A stretch of 64,000 nt of DNA from Aureobasidium sp. EXF-3400. Its lineage: Eukaryota > Ascomycota > Dothideomycetes > Dothideales > Saccotheciaceae. Below, one piece after another: positions 21,874 to 33,565 of this stretch; the first letter of the stretch is position 1; every line of letters starts with the position of its first letter. The position numbers were made by a program, and so were the translations under genes. The DNA lies in contig SWBL01000101.1 of the NCBI GenBank assembly GCA_024195585.1, positions 62,001 through 126,000 on the forward strand, written 5' to 3'. Below the pieces are notes generated by a model. The model was given only the letters and a program-made list of their open reading frames with translations, made no database searches and had not been told where the DNA came from.

Positions 21874-24800
21874 ATGTCTACCACATCGACCGCAGCGTCA
21901 GCCACAGTCAGCTGCGGTAAGGGGCTCTTCAACGCTGGCTGCGGTGCTGCATTGAACACTGTCGGTCAAGATTGGGGCACCCTCTTGTCTTCGATTGTCG
22001 TTGCTCTCATATCTTTGGGAGCACAGCTGCTTGCTTTTGTCCTCTTACGCTTCCGCCTCAGCAGAATCTAGTAGGATGCTTGTCTTCCGCCTACCACGCC
22101 GTGCATCTCACTGACTATCTCTCTCTAGTCGTCCCAAATCCTATCTTGTTGCCGAACGCGAACGAGTGCCAGCGCCTCCGCATGGTGTGTGGCAATGGAT
22201 CATACCCCTCTTCCGCACACCAAATCAGATTTTTATCGAGAAATGTGGTCTTGACGCTTATTTCTTCCTGCGCTTCTTGCGCATGCTGCTAAAGATATTC
22301 GTCCCGCTTTCCGTCGTCATTCTCCCTATCCTCTTGCCCATCAACAAACTCAGTTGCTCGGATTGTACAGTAGGCCCTGACCAACTGGGTTGGAGAAATA
22401 TTCCCGCTTCTCACTCTCAACGCACATGGGCCCATCTTGTGTTAGCCGTTCTCACCATCTGCTGGGTTCTATATGTCATCGTTACCGAACTACGTGGCTA
22501 CATTCGCATTCGACAGGCCTATCTCGCATCTCCGGAACACCGTATCCGCGCTTCAGCTACAACTGTGCTTGTCAGCGGCATACCTAGAAAGTGGCTGACT
22601 GTCGATGCACTAAATGGCCTGTACGATGTCTTCCCTGGGGGTATTCGCAACATCTGGATCAACAGAAACTTTGACGATCTTGCCGACAAGGTTTCAGAAC
22701 GCGACAAGATCGCTCGGAACCTCGAAGAAGCAGAGACCAACCTGATCCAAAAATGCATCAAGAAGCACAAGAAAACGGAGGCCAAGAAAGCCAAAGAGCA
22801 AGGGAAAACAAAATCCAAGGAAGAAAAAGAACAAGATAGGGCTAAAGCCGATGCACAAGCCGAGCGCATCGCCCAAGGCAATGGTGTAAGTTCTGGAGAT
22901 CCTCATCAGGTGCCGCACAATTTGCAAGAGGTTCTTGAGGAGATAGAGGAAGACGAGCACAGACACGACAAACAGAGAAGCTCGTCTCCCGAAGGCTTGC
23001 GGGATCGACTTGGTCAAGGATTCGGTGCTGTTGGTCATGGATTTGGTGCAATCGGTAACTTCGGTCGTAAGGTTGTCGGCGAGGTTGCTGGCGATGTCAA
23101 CCGTGTCATTCGCAATGTCAATGATTCGGTAGACCAGGCCAACAACATGACAGGCTTCTACGCAGACATTGATGATACCAACAAGTCTGCACCTGCCGAA
23201 AGACTTGCATTTGATGCATCGGTACCGGCACCTGGGCCTGCACCTGCTCCAGCACCCATGTCTGCTCCCATACCTTCTGCTGATCCCATGCCCTCTGCTG
23301 ATCCCATGCCCTCTGCTGATCGCATACCTTCTGCTGCTCCCATACCCTCCGCTGCTCGTGTGTCCTTTGATCCTACGAAAATCAAAAGAGAGAGTCGCCA
23401 ATCTGGAAGCGACAAATTCGAGCCTAAACGACCAACCGGGCTCAGGAAACCCGAGGACGTTGCGGTGCTAGATCGAGTCGCACCTCCCAAAACCAATCGT
23501 TCCGATCAAAGCGAGCCGTACTCAACCAAAAGGCAGTCCAAGAGCCAAGATACATGGACAGACAGTCCAAAGTCTGGCATCAAAGGATCAACCACGTATG
23601 ATGAAGACAATGCCACTGAACCAAGAGGCGCGCCTAGGAGGGCGTGGGATGCCCTGATAAAACAGGTGAAGGCAAGCCCCTTGCCTCTACCTAGTCCCCA
23701 ACCTCATGCTGTGGAAGAAGACGAATATCCTCTGCATACTATTGGACAGCCTCAGAACCCCGATCTTAACAAGAACGCAGCTCAAGGAGTTTCCAAGAGC
23801 AAGTGGGCTAATAAATTCGGTTGGCTTCAGTTCTGGAAGAAAAACGACGAAGAAGAGAAGCCTGTCTATCCAGAAGCTTTCAACCAGGAGCTTGCCGACG
23901 CTGAAGAAACCGAGGCTGTGTGGACGCTCTACATTGATCCAAAGGACCGCGATACTCTTCGTGAACCGATATTTGACCTGTCGTGGTGGCCTCGCTTACC
24001 TCTAATGGGTAAGAAGATCGACAAGATCTATTATCTTCGCAAAGAGCTTGCCCGGTTGAACGTCGAAATTGAAGAGGATCAGCAAAATGTGGAGCGCTTT
24101 CCATTCATGAACTCAGCTTTCATTCAGTTCAACCACCAAGTTGCCGCTCATATGGCTTGTCAGTCTGTCAGTCACCACATGCCGCAACACATGACACCTC
24201 GTCTGGTAGAGATATCGCCTACTGATGTCTTGTGGGACAACATGTCTATGAAGTGGTGGGAGCGCTATCTGCGCAGTGGCATCGTCTTCGCTGCTGTAGT
24301 CGGTATGCTGTTCCTCTGGGCGCCTGTGGTCGTTGTGTCTGGTTTCTTGTCAACCCTCAATACCCTGGAGACTATCTCGTGGCTGTCATGGATTCGCAAG
24401 CTACCACCTAAAGCTGTAGACTTGGTTCAGGGTGTTCTGCCTCCAATCTTCCTGAGTATTGTGCTTGCATTGGTTCCTATCATACTTCGACTTTTGGTCA
24501 AGCAATCAGGAGTTGCCACAGGTAACAGTAGAGAAATGGGTATCCAGCTCTACTATTTCGCATTCCTGTTCATCCAGGTCTTCCTCATCGTTACCTTGTC
24601 ATCTGGCTTACCCGCGTTCTTCAAGGAGGTTGCGGTTGAGACTTCGAAAATTCCACAAACTCTCGCATCGAACTTGCCGAGAGCCTCGAACTACTTCTTC
24701 TCTTACCTTACTGTCCAGGCCCTCAACAACAGCGCAGGTGCGCTGCTGCAGGTTGCTGCTTTGTTGAAGTGGTTCTTGTGGGCACCTATGGTAGATACTA

Positions 24801-26014
24801 CAGCCCGCCAGAAGTGGAAGAGGCAGACCAGTCTGAACCTGGTGAAATGGGGATCGTTCTTTCCTCCGTTCACTAATTTTGCTGTCATTGGCATTATCTT
24901 CTCGATCATTGCACCTCTGGTCATGGTGTTCAATCTGGTTGTGTTCTGCGTGTATTGGATCACACAACGATACAATGCCCTTTACGTCTACCAATATCGT
25001 CATGACACAGGAGGTCTTCTGTTTCCTAGAGCCATCAATCAGTTGTTTGTTGGGTTATATGTCATGGAGATAGCTATGATTGGTCTTTTCTTTGCTTTTC
25101 CAGGCAAGGACAAGTGTACAGCACAGGCTATAATCATGATTGTCATGCTTGTGGGCACCATCATCTTCCAATGGGTTTTGAATGATGCATTTGCACCATT
25201 GTTCCGATACTTGCCAATTACCCTAGAAGACGACGCTGTCATTCGAGACGAAGAGTTCGCTCGTGCTCAACGTCTCAAATGGGAGAGTTTGGCTGACCAA
25301 GAAGGCGAGCATGAGCGACTGCAACATGATCCAGAGACCACAATAGAAGAACGAGAGAGAAAAGAGGCAGATGAAGAGGAAAGGGCACTTGCCGAGGAGC
25401 GTAGAATGATTCAAGAGTACAGACGCACCAGCACCCGCATGTCAAGCTATGGTTCTGGCTCTCATACTGAGCGCCCTACACCCGCTATTATGGACACTAA
25501 GCCTGCGAATAATAACAGCGGTGATCGCTGGAAGAAAGTCAAGCTGGTCAGTGAACCTGTTCGCCACTTGCGCAGGATTGCCCGACCACACGCGCATGGC
25601 ATGGATGGAGTTAGACCCACTGCCACAGACGTGGACCCTCAGACCCCACAGGTGGACATGGAATCTCAGAAACAGGTTGGTGATGTGCTCTTCGGTGGCT
25701 TCAGTGACGAACTCGAAGACTTGACACCTGAAGAGCGCGACACGCTCATCCGCTATTCCTTCCAACACTCTGCGCTCCGCGCCCGTAGGCCGGTCGTTTG
25801 GATTCCGCGTGACAGTCTTGGAATATCAGATGATGAGATCGAGAGGACTAAACGCATGAGCACTGTCGACGACACTCACCCAGAGACCGAGAAGAGGACT
25901 CCGAAGACCAACATATGGATCAGTAATGAAGGAACCGCGCTGAACGCAAAAGGCAAGGTCGTGTTTAGAAGAAGCCCGCCGGATTTTGCTAATGTAGATC
26001 TGATTGCTCTTTAA
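21874..26014 (+). CDS. CSC1/OSCA-family stress-gated cation channel (DUF221) with a very large cytosolic loop
   Basis: Predicted 1360-residue multi-pass membrane protein of the CSC1/OSCA/TMEM63 family, osmosensitive Ca2+-permeable channels. Exons 21874-22070 and 22129-26014; a 58-bp intron (GTAGGA...CTCTAG) rebuilds RLSRIYRPKSYLVAE. TM1 is near residues 35-60, TM2-3 near 95-185, then a cytosolic loop of about 600 residues before the C-terminal membrane core (WWERYLRSGIVFAAVVGML onward, at least seven helices, with AIMIIVMLVGTII-type segments). Family loops are usually about 150-250 residues. The insert has a Lys/Glu coiled coil, a Gly-rich GFGAVGHGFGAIG repeat and Pro/Ala/Ser tandem repeats. 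A charged C-terminal tail of about 250 residues follows. ATG at 21874 gives the usual extracellular N-terminus. Confidence 0.88.
23270..23352 (+). repeat. 15-18 bp tandem repeat inside the CSC1-type channel gene
   Basis: Tandem near-copies of a unit reading (M/I)PS(A)D or (I)PSAA: codons for SADPMPSADPMPSADRIPSA and relatives. The unit ccctctgctgatcccatg is repeated almost exactly at about 23290-23325. It encodes a Pro/Ala/Ser linker in the cytosolic loop and is likely prone to length variation between strains. Confidence 0.75.
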
Positions 26015-26865
26015 TGGGCAGGATCAAGGAGTTTGTGGTTTTGGTCTTTCTTTCCTCATTTGCATAGCGCTGGACATGGACATTGGCATGGAACTCAGGG
26101 GGCAGGCATGTCATATCATTGCATTTTCAACTACAAGCGCATCACATATTCGTATGAACTCATTTTCCTAGAGTATACATTCTTTGTTTTCTCCTTGTGA
26201 ATGCCATCTATCCATCTCTGTAGGTATCTTCCCTGAATCCAGTCTTGACATCCTCGGGATAGAGCAGGTTACGCCCTTACCGCAAGACAGAACATTGTCC
26301 TTCGTCTGGGAGGCTGTTTTCTGATCTGCTTTCGAGCAACTCTTTTCGGGTCTTCCTAACAGGCAGTAAGACAGTCGAGGTGATGTGGTGGGTGGGCAAC
26401 CCTGTCAAGAATATAACCCACCGGTTTCTTCTTCGCCATCTGGTTCTAGCCTAGGTCATGAATTCTTGGCCATTCAGACGCTTTCTGGTCATCGAAGAAG
26501 TAAGAAATGGTGTTGAGCCTCTAGCGAATGCAAAGGTTGACAGAAGCGTTGCAATTTTCGTTCCCAAAACAATGTCAAAGAAACAAGCCACCAGGACAAG
26601 ACGCAAAGACCACAGTGTCACTCACTGGTGCACGACCGTTCTCCGTGTATTTTGTTGCTTGATGCAGTGAACGGGCCGAAAAGTTGAAAAAGGTTCAAAT
26701 GTGACAATGAATTCTTATGTTTTTGTCATTTCAGAGACGCTCATCAAGAGCGCAGGCGTATATGCATTGTTCCTTCCCTCCTCTTAACCTTCCAAAAATC
26801 CTTTGAAGAGGAAACCACTTTGAACCCAAAACCATGATGCTGCCGAACAAAGAAGAAGGAGGCAT
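26015..26865. other. Convergent intergenic region
   Basis: 851 bp between the CSC1-type gene and NUP85 stops. AT-richer; no supported gene (a 70-codon frame at 26458-26670 shows nothing). Presumed 3' UTRs. Confidence 0.4.
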
Positions 26866-29800
26866 TTACATCCACACCTTACCCATCTCAATCGCGACTT
26901 GGCATCTCAAGACTCTCATTACGTCCTCAGACTTGATGCTCTTGCCCTTCATGTATACAGCTCCGACTCTCCAGTCCCAGGCTCTCTTCACCTGTATACC
27001 TTCCATCACGCCAGCACTGGAGTCGCCACCATTGCCGTTCTGCTCTGAAGCAATGCTGCCGCTGCTGTTAACCATGTTCCAGCTCACGCTCTGCTTCAGA
27101 CCTGCAATCGACTTGCTAAGATCGGGGGTTGAGGATGATGGTGTAACAGTACTAGGCGTGTTCGAGTTGGAAAGATATGTGTTGATTGCAGCGTTGAAAA
27201 CAGCGGAGTTTTGCGCGTAGATGCCGGGGGTGATCGTTTCGAGGTCTTCGATTGCGCGAATTAAAGTGAGGAGGTGTGGTGTCTTCAAGATTTGCTTTGT
27301 TTCTGTTCTTTGGGTCAGTGACTATTCCTCTGCTTGACATGCCAAAAATTGCCAGAGGGACTTACGATTCATAAGAGGCAATGCTTCGCACAACAAAGTC
27401 ATCAAAGCATCCACCTGCACTACAGACTGGGCCTCGGGATCATACAAGCCACCACGGATGGAGTCTGCGGCAGATTCGATGACAGCCATCAAGGCCCTAG
27501 CTGCTTCACGTTTCCGGGCTAAAGGCCTCAGCATACCAGGCTTGCGGCTCGCGGCTTCCTCGTCGTCTTCAACGTCAGCTTCTGCTGCATCTTTGGCAGC
27601 ATCTGCGTCACGCAAGTCATAGAAGCGGCGCAGCGTCGCATAACCACTAAGCTGAGATGCAAGCAGTTGAGCAGCTGCAACGTCTTGACGAGCAACCTGG
27701 TGGAGAGTAGCATGCTGATCATTGAGCAGAGCATCCAACTGCGGATCGATGGTTGCCTGTGGAGGGTATGCAGCACTCTGCACCAGACATAATGAGATCA
27801 GCAGATCAATGGTACTGCGAAGCTTCTGCGAGGCGTGAGCACGGGCGTAGTAGATCAAAGCGCTGCCATAGTCTTGACTGGAAGCTGCCAGATCATCGGC
27901 ATAGCGTTCAGAGATCTCGCGGACCTGGTCAGGTAGACCGATCTCGTTGAGGACAGCGAGGACCTTATCCACTCGCGTTGTCGAATCAAGGGTGATCTGG
28001 TTCAGCACGTCCGAGATTTTCGATTTGGCTGTCTCGAAGCTATCAAGACGCCCAAGCACACGACAAGCCAGATCCCAGCCTTCTTGCACAGGTTTACCAG
28101 TCGCACTCTTGAAGGAATCCTTCTTGGCCAATACTGAAGCGTATTGTATCAAGACGTCATCACGCTTAATCAAGTCAGGCTGGGTTGGTTGGCCATGATT
28201 CAAAACCATCAAATCGTCTTGGTCAAAGGCGTCCAGGATGTTGCTTGCCGAAGAGGGCATCCAACCTGCAACAGTAGCTAGTTCAACAAGAGCAGAAGCG
28301 ATTGGCAAAGACCACGACCTCATGATGCCGATAAGGCCCTGAATATCGTCTTCACAAATACAGGCAAGACCAACCTGGACGGGGTTAACAGTATTGAGGT
28401 AGAACTCTTCTTCATCGGGTTTGTCGGTGGTAGCAGCGAAAGCCAGAAGGAGTTGTTTCTTGTACGCGAATACAGGCGAGATGTCGACTTGACGCATCGA
28501 CTGTGACTGGCGCATGGAACGTCTACTGGCGGCGAAGTCATCTGAGATGACATCGTCGTCTTCACCATCCCACCAGGCAGTGAGGAAGATAACGGCCTCC
28601 AACCAGTCCTGAGTAGCAACCATGATCTCGTCTCTCTTTCCCAGCAGTTGACCGTACAAAGTTTTCAGACTCTCGTAGATGAGCCAAGGCACCTTACTCT
28701 CGGCACGCCGGCTGGCGGTGCTGAAACTCATGCTCACTCTGCCAAAGGGTGCGGCCGGAAATTGGTCCTTGTCACGACTGTCTGCTTCTGCAAAGTCCTG
28801 CAAATCTTGAAGTTCGCGACGAACACGGTGGCGGAAAATGGTCCAGTCAGAGCCCTTGACATCCCAGTCGTTCTCGGTGACAGCAGGACAGGTACTAAGC
28901 AGATCCACGCAGCGGCTGACAACTTCACGAACAGCGTGAAGGTGGCTTCCCGAATATCCAGGTTCATCGTAACCATCTTCAATAGCAGATTCCGCTTGTG
29001 ACCAATCGGCAGTTTCCAGTAAGCTGATAGCGTTAAGGACGTCACCACGCAACGTGCAGGCATATACCATGTCCCAGAATCGATCGTGAGCAACGGGAGT
29101 AGGACGATGGCGCATGACGTCTGTGAGATCATCGGGGAAGGGGTTGTGGTAGGTGTTCAGCCAGTCGAGCATGGCACGCGGGATCGAGGTAGGGTGGTCT
29201 GAGGACATGACAAGGTTGGAGTAAGCGTTCGAAGGTTGGTACGAGGAAGGGGCATTGGCGGATGTGGAGAAGGGGTGGTGTAGACGGAGAGCGAGCTGTG
29301 CCAGATAGTTTGCTTTGTCAAGACCGGAGTTTGATTTGGGACCAATGGAGCCTGACTGGGACTTGATCTGGGCATGTTTCTGCCAGAGCTGACCCAGTTG
29401 TTGTGCTGTACGATTGGGTATAACAGGTGTGGTTGCGAGTTTGGTGTCAGCGTCCAGTTGGGCCATAAGGGAATCGGTGCGCAAGATCAACTCGTCGCTT
29501 TCGTTTAGTTGTGGGGCAGGTTTGGTAGCCATTTTCTTTGCAATGCCGGGAATAGCCGTCTGTCTGTCCTTGTCGATGCGCAGGCCGGTAGACTGACGCA
29601 AAGAATCGCCCATGACATTGCCATAACGTGAACGCTTCAGACCACGGGGCGATGAGAGCATGGCTGAGGGTTGTGTTGGCTTGTTGACGGAGCGGAAGGC
29701 AGATGGAAAAGCAGAATTGAAGGCGGGTAATTGGTTGTTGGGATAGTCGTCTAGTATGCTCTCGCCATGAGCATCCATGTCGTCGTCGAAGTCTTGATGA

Positions 29801-30048
29801 TGGTTGCGCGGTGGACTGCTAGGTACGGCAAAGGCAGGCTTCTGGGCTTTGGGGTGGGTGTGGAAAGTGTTGCGAGATTCGCCAAAGAGCGAGCTTCCAT
29901 AGACGCTGGGAGGCGGAGGGCCGGCTGGGGTGAAGGAAGCATTTGTGTATCCAGTCGGCGGAGGGTGTGCGGGTGTTGTCGACGGATGGTCATTGTCGCG
30001 GCGCGAGTTGGGCGTCGACGGCGGGTCTGAGTCTGGCACCTTGAACAT
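26866..30048 (-). CDS. NUP85: Nucleoporin Nup85 (Nup84/Y-complex)
   Basis: Predicted 1039-residue scaffold nucleoporin of the Y-shaped outer-ring complex. Exons 30048-27366 and 27302-26866; a 63-bp intron (GTAAGT...AACAG) joins in phase 1 to give PLMNQTKQILKTPHLLTLIR. The N-terminal 230 residues are Pro/Ser-rich and disordered, longer than in yeast. The remainder is alpha-helical, with Nup85-like segments HDRFWDMVYACTLRGDVLNA and VLNEIGLPDQVREISERYAD, the latter typical of the ancestral coatomer fold. The last exon carries a poorly conserved insertion (SNTPSTVTPSSSTPDL). ATG at 30048 is clear. Assigned from family resemblance remembered, not from a search. Confidence 0.8.
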
Positions 30049-30603
30049 GGTCGTCTATCTCACAGGCATGTGATGTGGATGGAGAAGGGCTCCTGTTTGC
30101 GCTCGTGTCCAGATAACGTCGAATAAGTGTATAGGTCCAATGCATGCAATAAATACTTGGTGTTTCGCGTCTTGGTTTGATCGCGAATCTTTAGAGCTCG
30201 GCGCTTGGACCATCTTCCTCTCTGCACCTTCCAGTGACCAGTGACCAGCCTCTCCTTCCCTGTCTCTTGCTCCTGCTTGGGGTTCGTTCTTGATCGGCGT
30301 CCACTTCACTCACCCGAAGACAATTCTTTCAAGGTAAGCTGTTTCTCTCACTTCCATGTCCATTCTGATGAAAGACGCTGGGGCCATATGAACTGCTTGT
30401 TCCAACAGCCTCACTTTGATGTCGCGCGTTGGACGTTTGCTTGATTTCAAAACCAGTATTCAATATCTTCTCACTTTCTGATTCGACCATCCAGAAACAC
30501 AGCATCGCATTCTTCACATCAGTTCATGTCCAGTGCTGACTCTTATACCACAGAAATCCCAATAGATCATTATCTCATTTTATAGTCTGATCATCAAAAT
30601 CAT
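30049..30603. other. NUP85 upstream region and aldolase 3' flank
   Basis: 555 bp. Promoter of NUP85 (minus strand) and 3' flank of the aldolase gene. No supported gene. Confidence 0.4.
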
Positions 30604-31700
30604 CTAACCACTCTTCTCGAGCTCTTGCTCCAACTGCTTCAGTCCCTCGTACACACCGCTCCAGTTGCTCCACTCTTGCTCACCACCCTGGAAGCCACCT
30701 TGTAGCGGTAGTCGGGCTCCCTCCTTGTCACCGAAGCCCCAGCATCTTGCGATCGCCTCCTTGATACCAACAGTACCCCATCTACCAATTAACCTCTCAC
30801 CTTCGCAGATCTTGAACTGCAGCTCACGCAACTTCTTGTTGTCTGCACCTTCTTGGAACATGTTGAAAAGCTTGACTACGACGCGAGGGAAGATGCCTGC
30901 AAGTCCATCAATGGCTCCTTGGCCGCCAATGGTAAGGACTGGCAAGAGATTCTGACCCAGGCCCGAGAAGACCTTGAAGTGCGAAGGATCAATCTTTGGC
31001 GACGAAGCAATCAAAGTGTGGTCAGGGATATCGCCGTGCGATAGCTTGCAGCCTACGATGTTGGGGTGTTGGGCAAGGCGCTCAAAGGTCGAAGGAGCCA
31101 CAACGATGTTGTTGGTCACACCAGGGTAGTGGTAGCTGTACAATGCGTAAGTGCTTGGGCAAGATGTGCAAGGCTGCAGTCATACGTACATCATGATGGG
31201 GACGGGGCTCTTGTCAGCCACTGCCTCGAACCACTTGGCAATACCCTGCTGGCTGGCGGCCGAAGCGAAGTAACCTGGTGTGAGCACCATGCCGTACTCA
31301 GCACCAGCCTTTTTGGCATCCTCGAGCTGGATCAGAGTCTCCTCGACATTTTGCGTAGCAGTACCGGCAATGATGGGTCTGTCCTTGTAACCAGCATTGT
31401 CGAGTTCCTTGCGCTGGCTGGTGATGAGCTCGTTACGTTCCTTGTTGGTGAGGTGAATGGCTTCGCCAGTTGACCCAAGGATGACAAGTCCACGAACTCC
31501 ACCCTTGACAAGGAAAAGGGAGTGTTTCGTCTGAGTCTCGAGATCGAGAGGGGTGTTGACAGGGTCGTAGTTGGATGCCGACTGAGAAGCGAAGAAGGTG
31601 GGCACCTGCAAGCTTGTCAGTGTCACGAAGCGTCGTTTGGCGGGGTCAGAGATGCACGTACGGGGACGTAAATGCCCGAGGGAGGAGGAGAGGAAACCAT
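30604..31700 (-). CDS. DHDPS/NAL-family aldolase (2-keto-3-deoxy-sugar-acid or hydroxy-oxoglutarate aldolase type)
   Basis: Predicted 328-residue class I aldolase of the dihydrodipicolinate synthase superfamily. Exons 31700-31662, 31605-31190, 31135-30604; introns 56 bp and 54 bp, both starting GTACGT. Splicing restores PSGIYVPVPTFF at the N-terminus and VPIMIYHYPGVTNNI at the second junction. Active-site features: LVILGSTGEAIHLT (the GTTGE-like loop), catalytic Tyr in YHYPG, and the Schiff-base Lys182 in NIVGCKLSHGD. Fungal relatives include L-threo-3-deoxy-hexulosonate aldolase (LGA1/GaaC) and 4-hydroxy-2-oxoglutarate aldolases; the sequence does not settle which. The divergent neighbour is a lactonase-type amidohydrolase, which favours sugar-acid breakdown. 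Confidence 0.82.
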
Positions 31701-32101
31701 TGTGAATCTGAGGAAAGCGGTACAACAATAAGCGGACAAGTCTAAACAGCTCGAGCCTTTGTTGAACTAAGGTAGGTACAGTAAGAGGGGCAGGGCGGAG
31801 TTCTTATTACACGACGGCTGCATCATTGGCCGCGAAGAAGACCGAAGCTCGGGTTGCAGGCAACATGGAGCCCCACGTTCCCCAGAGATTGCTCGCTGCT
31901 CGGCCTAGCTCTGTCCCGAGCAAGAGCGCCAACAACAAGACTGTCGACAAAAACACACCGAGTCGGCCAAGATTGAGTCCAACTGTCGGCTGTTGAGTCC
32001 ATGGCCTCGTTCCATCCTCTGTCGGCATCGCTGTCGCGCTCTATCTCTCACCGACCCTGACATTCCATCCTCTTGTCACGAACAGGGACAAATTACCAAT
32101 C
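31701..32101. promoter_or_regulatory. Divergent promoter, aldolase and lactonase-like genes
   Basis: 401 bp between divergent starts; likely shared control of the two catabolic genes. It also holds a small minus-strand frame (31807-32028; separate entry) which, if real, would separate the pair. Confidence 0.45.
31807..32028 (-). CDS. Possible small single-pass membrane protein (weak)
   Basis: 73-codon frame from an ATG at 32028. It encodes a polar N-terminus, one strongly hydrophobic segment (LGVFLSTVLLLALLLGTELG, about residues 24-43) and a short tail. I do not recognise a family. It lies wholly within a promoter region and may be chance; only RNA or conservation data could tell. Confidence 0.25.
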   Translation of the reverse strand: MPTEDGTRPWTQQPTVGLNLGRLGVFLSTVLLLALLLGTELGRAASNLWGTWGSMLPATRASVFFAANDAAVV

Positions 32102-33228
32102 ATGGCACCACAACACCCCATCCTTGATAGTCACACCCACCTCTGGCCTGCATCAGCTGCTGATGCAAATGGTCATGCATGGATGAATGACCCTGATTTT
32201 GTTCTCTCAAAGCAACATATCCTTTCCGACTACACGACTGCATCATCCTCTTGCCCACCCACTGGTGTCATCTATGTAGAGACTGACCGCCGACTGCAAG
32301 ACCCTTCTTCATCGTCTCTACACACTTGGGCTGCAGAACCCATCAAGGAACTGCAGTTCCTACGCAGCATCGTCGAGGGTGCATATGGCGCCGAAGCCTC
32401 GAATCTGCTTCAAGGCATTGTGGCGTGGGCACCTGTGAATCAAGGACCAGCAGTGTTTTCTCAATGGCTAAATGTAGCTGAAAAGACTACCGGACCAAAG
32501 ACTTGGGAGCGCGTGAAGGGCTTCCGATTCTTGCTGCAAGCCATCACCGATAAGCCAGAATTTGAGAACCTGGTCTTGAGTGATGACTTTATCTCCATCT
32601 TGAAGTCTTTCTCTCAACGAGAGAAGAGATTCACTTTCGATGTAGGCATCGACCAACGCAGCGGTGGCACCTGGCAGTTGGAGACTTTTTCCAAAGTCTT
32701 GGAGAAATTGTATGACAACATACCGGAAGACAAGAGAACAGTGATAGTCATGAGTAAGACAACACTTTCTAACTCGATTGTTTTGGCGTATGCGAATTGG
32801 CTAACATTAAGACAACAGACCACATGTGCAAACCAGAGTATACATCAAAGTCCTCTGACTCCTTTTCGCAGTGGAAAGGCTGCATTCAAACCTTTGCTTC
32901 TTACCCTCAAGTCTACATGAAACTCTCTGGCGCCTTTTCGGAACTCAGCAACGATGCTTCTCTGCTTGACACTGCAGATCCCAAGGAGTTAGCAACCAGG
33001 ATCCAAGCATGGACAGACGTTGTCTTTGACGCATTCGGCCCCGAAAGAATCATGTTCGGAAGTGACTGGCCAGTCTGTAATGTGAAAGGACCGGAAGGAG
33101 AGGGAAGCTGGCCTGTCTGGACAAGTGTAGTAGAAGAAGTGCTGAGCCGAAGAGATTGTACAGATCAAGAAAAGGAACGGGTATGGAGTGGAACAGCAAG
33201 AGAAGCATATTTTGGATCCACAACGTAA
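32102..33228 (+). CDS. Amidohydrolase-2 family lactonase (L-rhamnono/L-fucono-lactonase type)
   Basis: Predicted 353-residue TIM-barrel metal-dependent hydrolase. Exons 32102-32753 and 32819-33228; a 65-bp intron (GTAAGA, CTAAC branch, ACAACAG) gives VIVMNHMCKPE across the junction, matching the family DHxxKP motif except that the usual Asp is Asn. Other features: N-terminal ILDSHTHLW (metal-binding His11, His13), VKGFRFLLQ, and the late FGSDWPVCN with its metal-binding Asp. Relatives hydrolyse sugar-acid lactones such as L-rhamnono-gamma-lactone. Lies divergent from the keto-acid aldolase gene, consistent with a shared sugar-acid route. Substrate unproven. Confidence 0.82.
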
Positions 33229-33565
33229 GGATATAGACATTATGATGTGGAAAAGTCTGAAGTTTAGCAAGATATGTAAAATATAAGAAACGTCCACCCA
33301 TATGATTTGCGACCAAGGATCCTGGCTCTGAACTGCTTGCCACCCCTACGCCAAGTCATGCATAATACATGTGCAAGAAAATAACAAGAAAAATCCGCTG
33401 TCGTGACATCATTGAACGAAAGGAAAAGAGAATTAAGTGATCCAATGCGATATCCGCACAAAGATGAGTCGCTTGAAGTTCGAATCGGCGTCGAGGGCTT
33501 CCAATTGCACCAAAAATAGGGAGCAAGTTACTTGGGGCGACCTCTGCTCAGATCATGTCTTCTGA
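33229..33565. other. Convergent 3' flanks
   Basis: 337 bp between the lactonase-like and SYLF gene stops. A spliced variant of the SYLF gene could extend here: a GTGAGA donor near 33601 and a CTGAGCAG acceptor near 33540 keep an open frame. No separate gene supported. Confidence 0.35.

Noticed and set aside
22887..22910. GTAAGT...CATCAG pair inside the channel exon as a possible intron
   Set aside because: Only 24 bp, too short for a fungal intron, and the reading frame is open through it.
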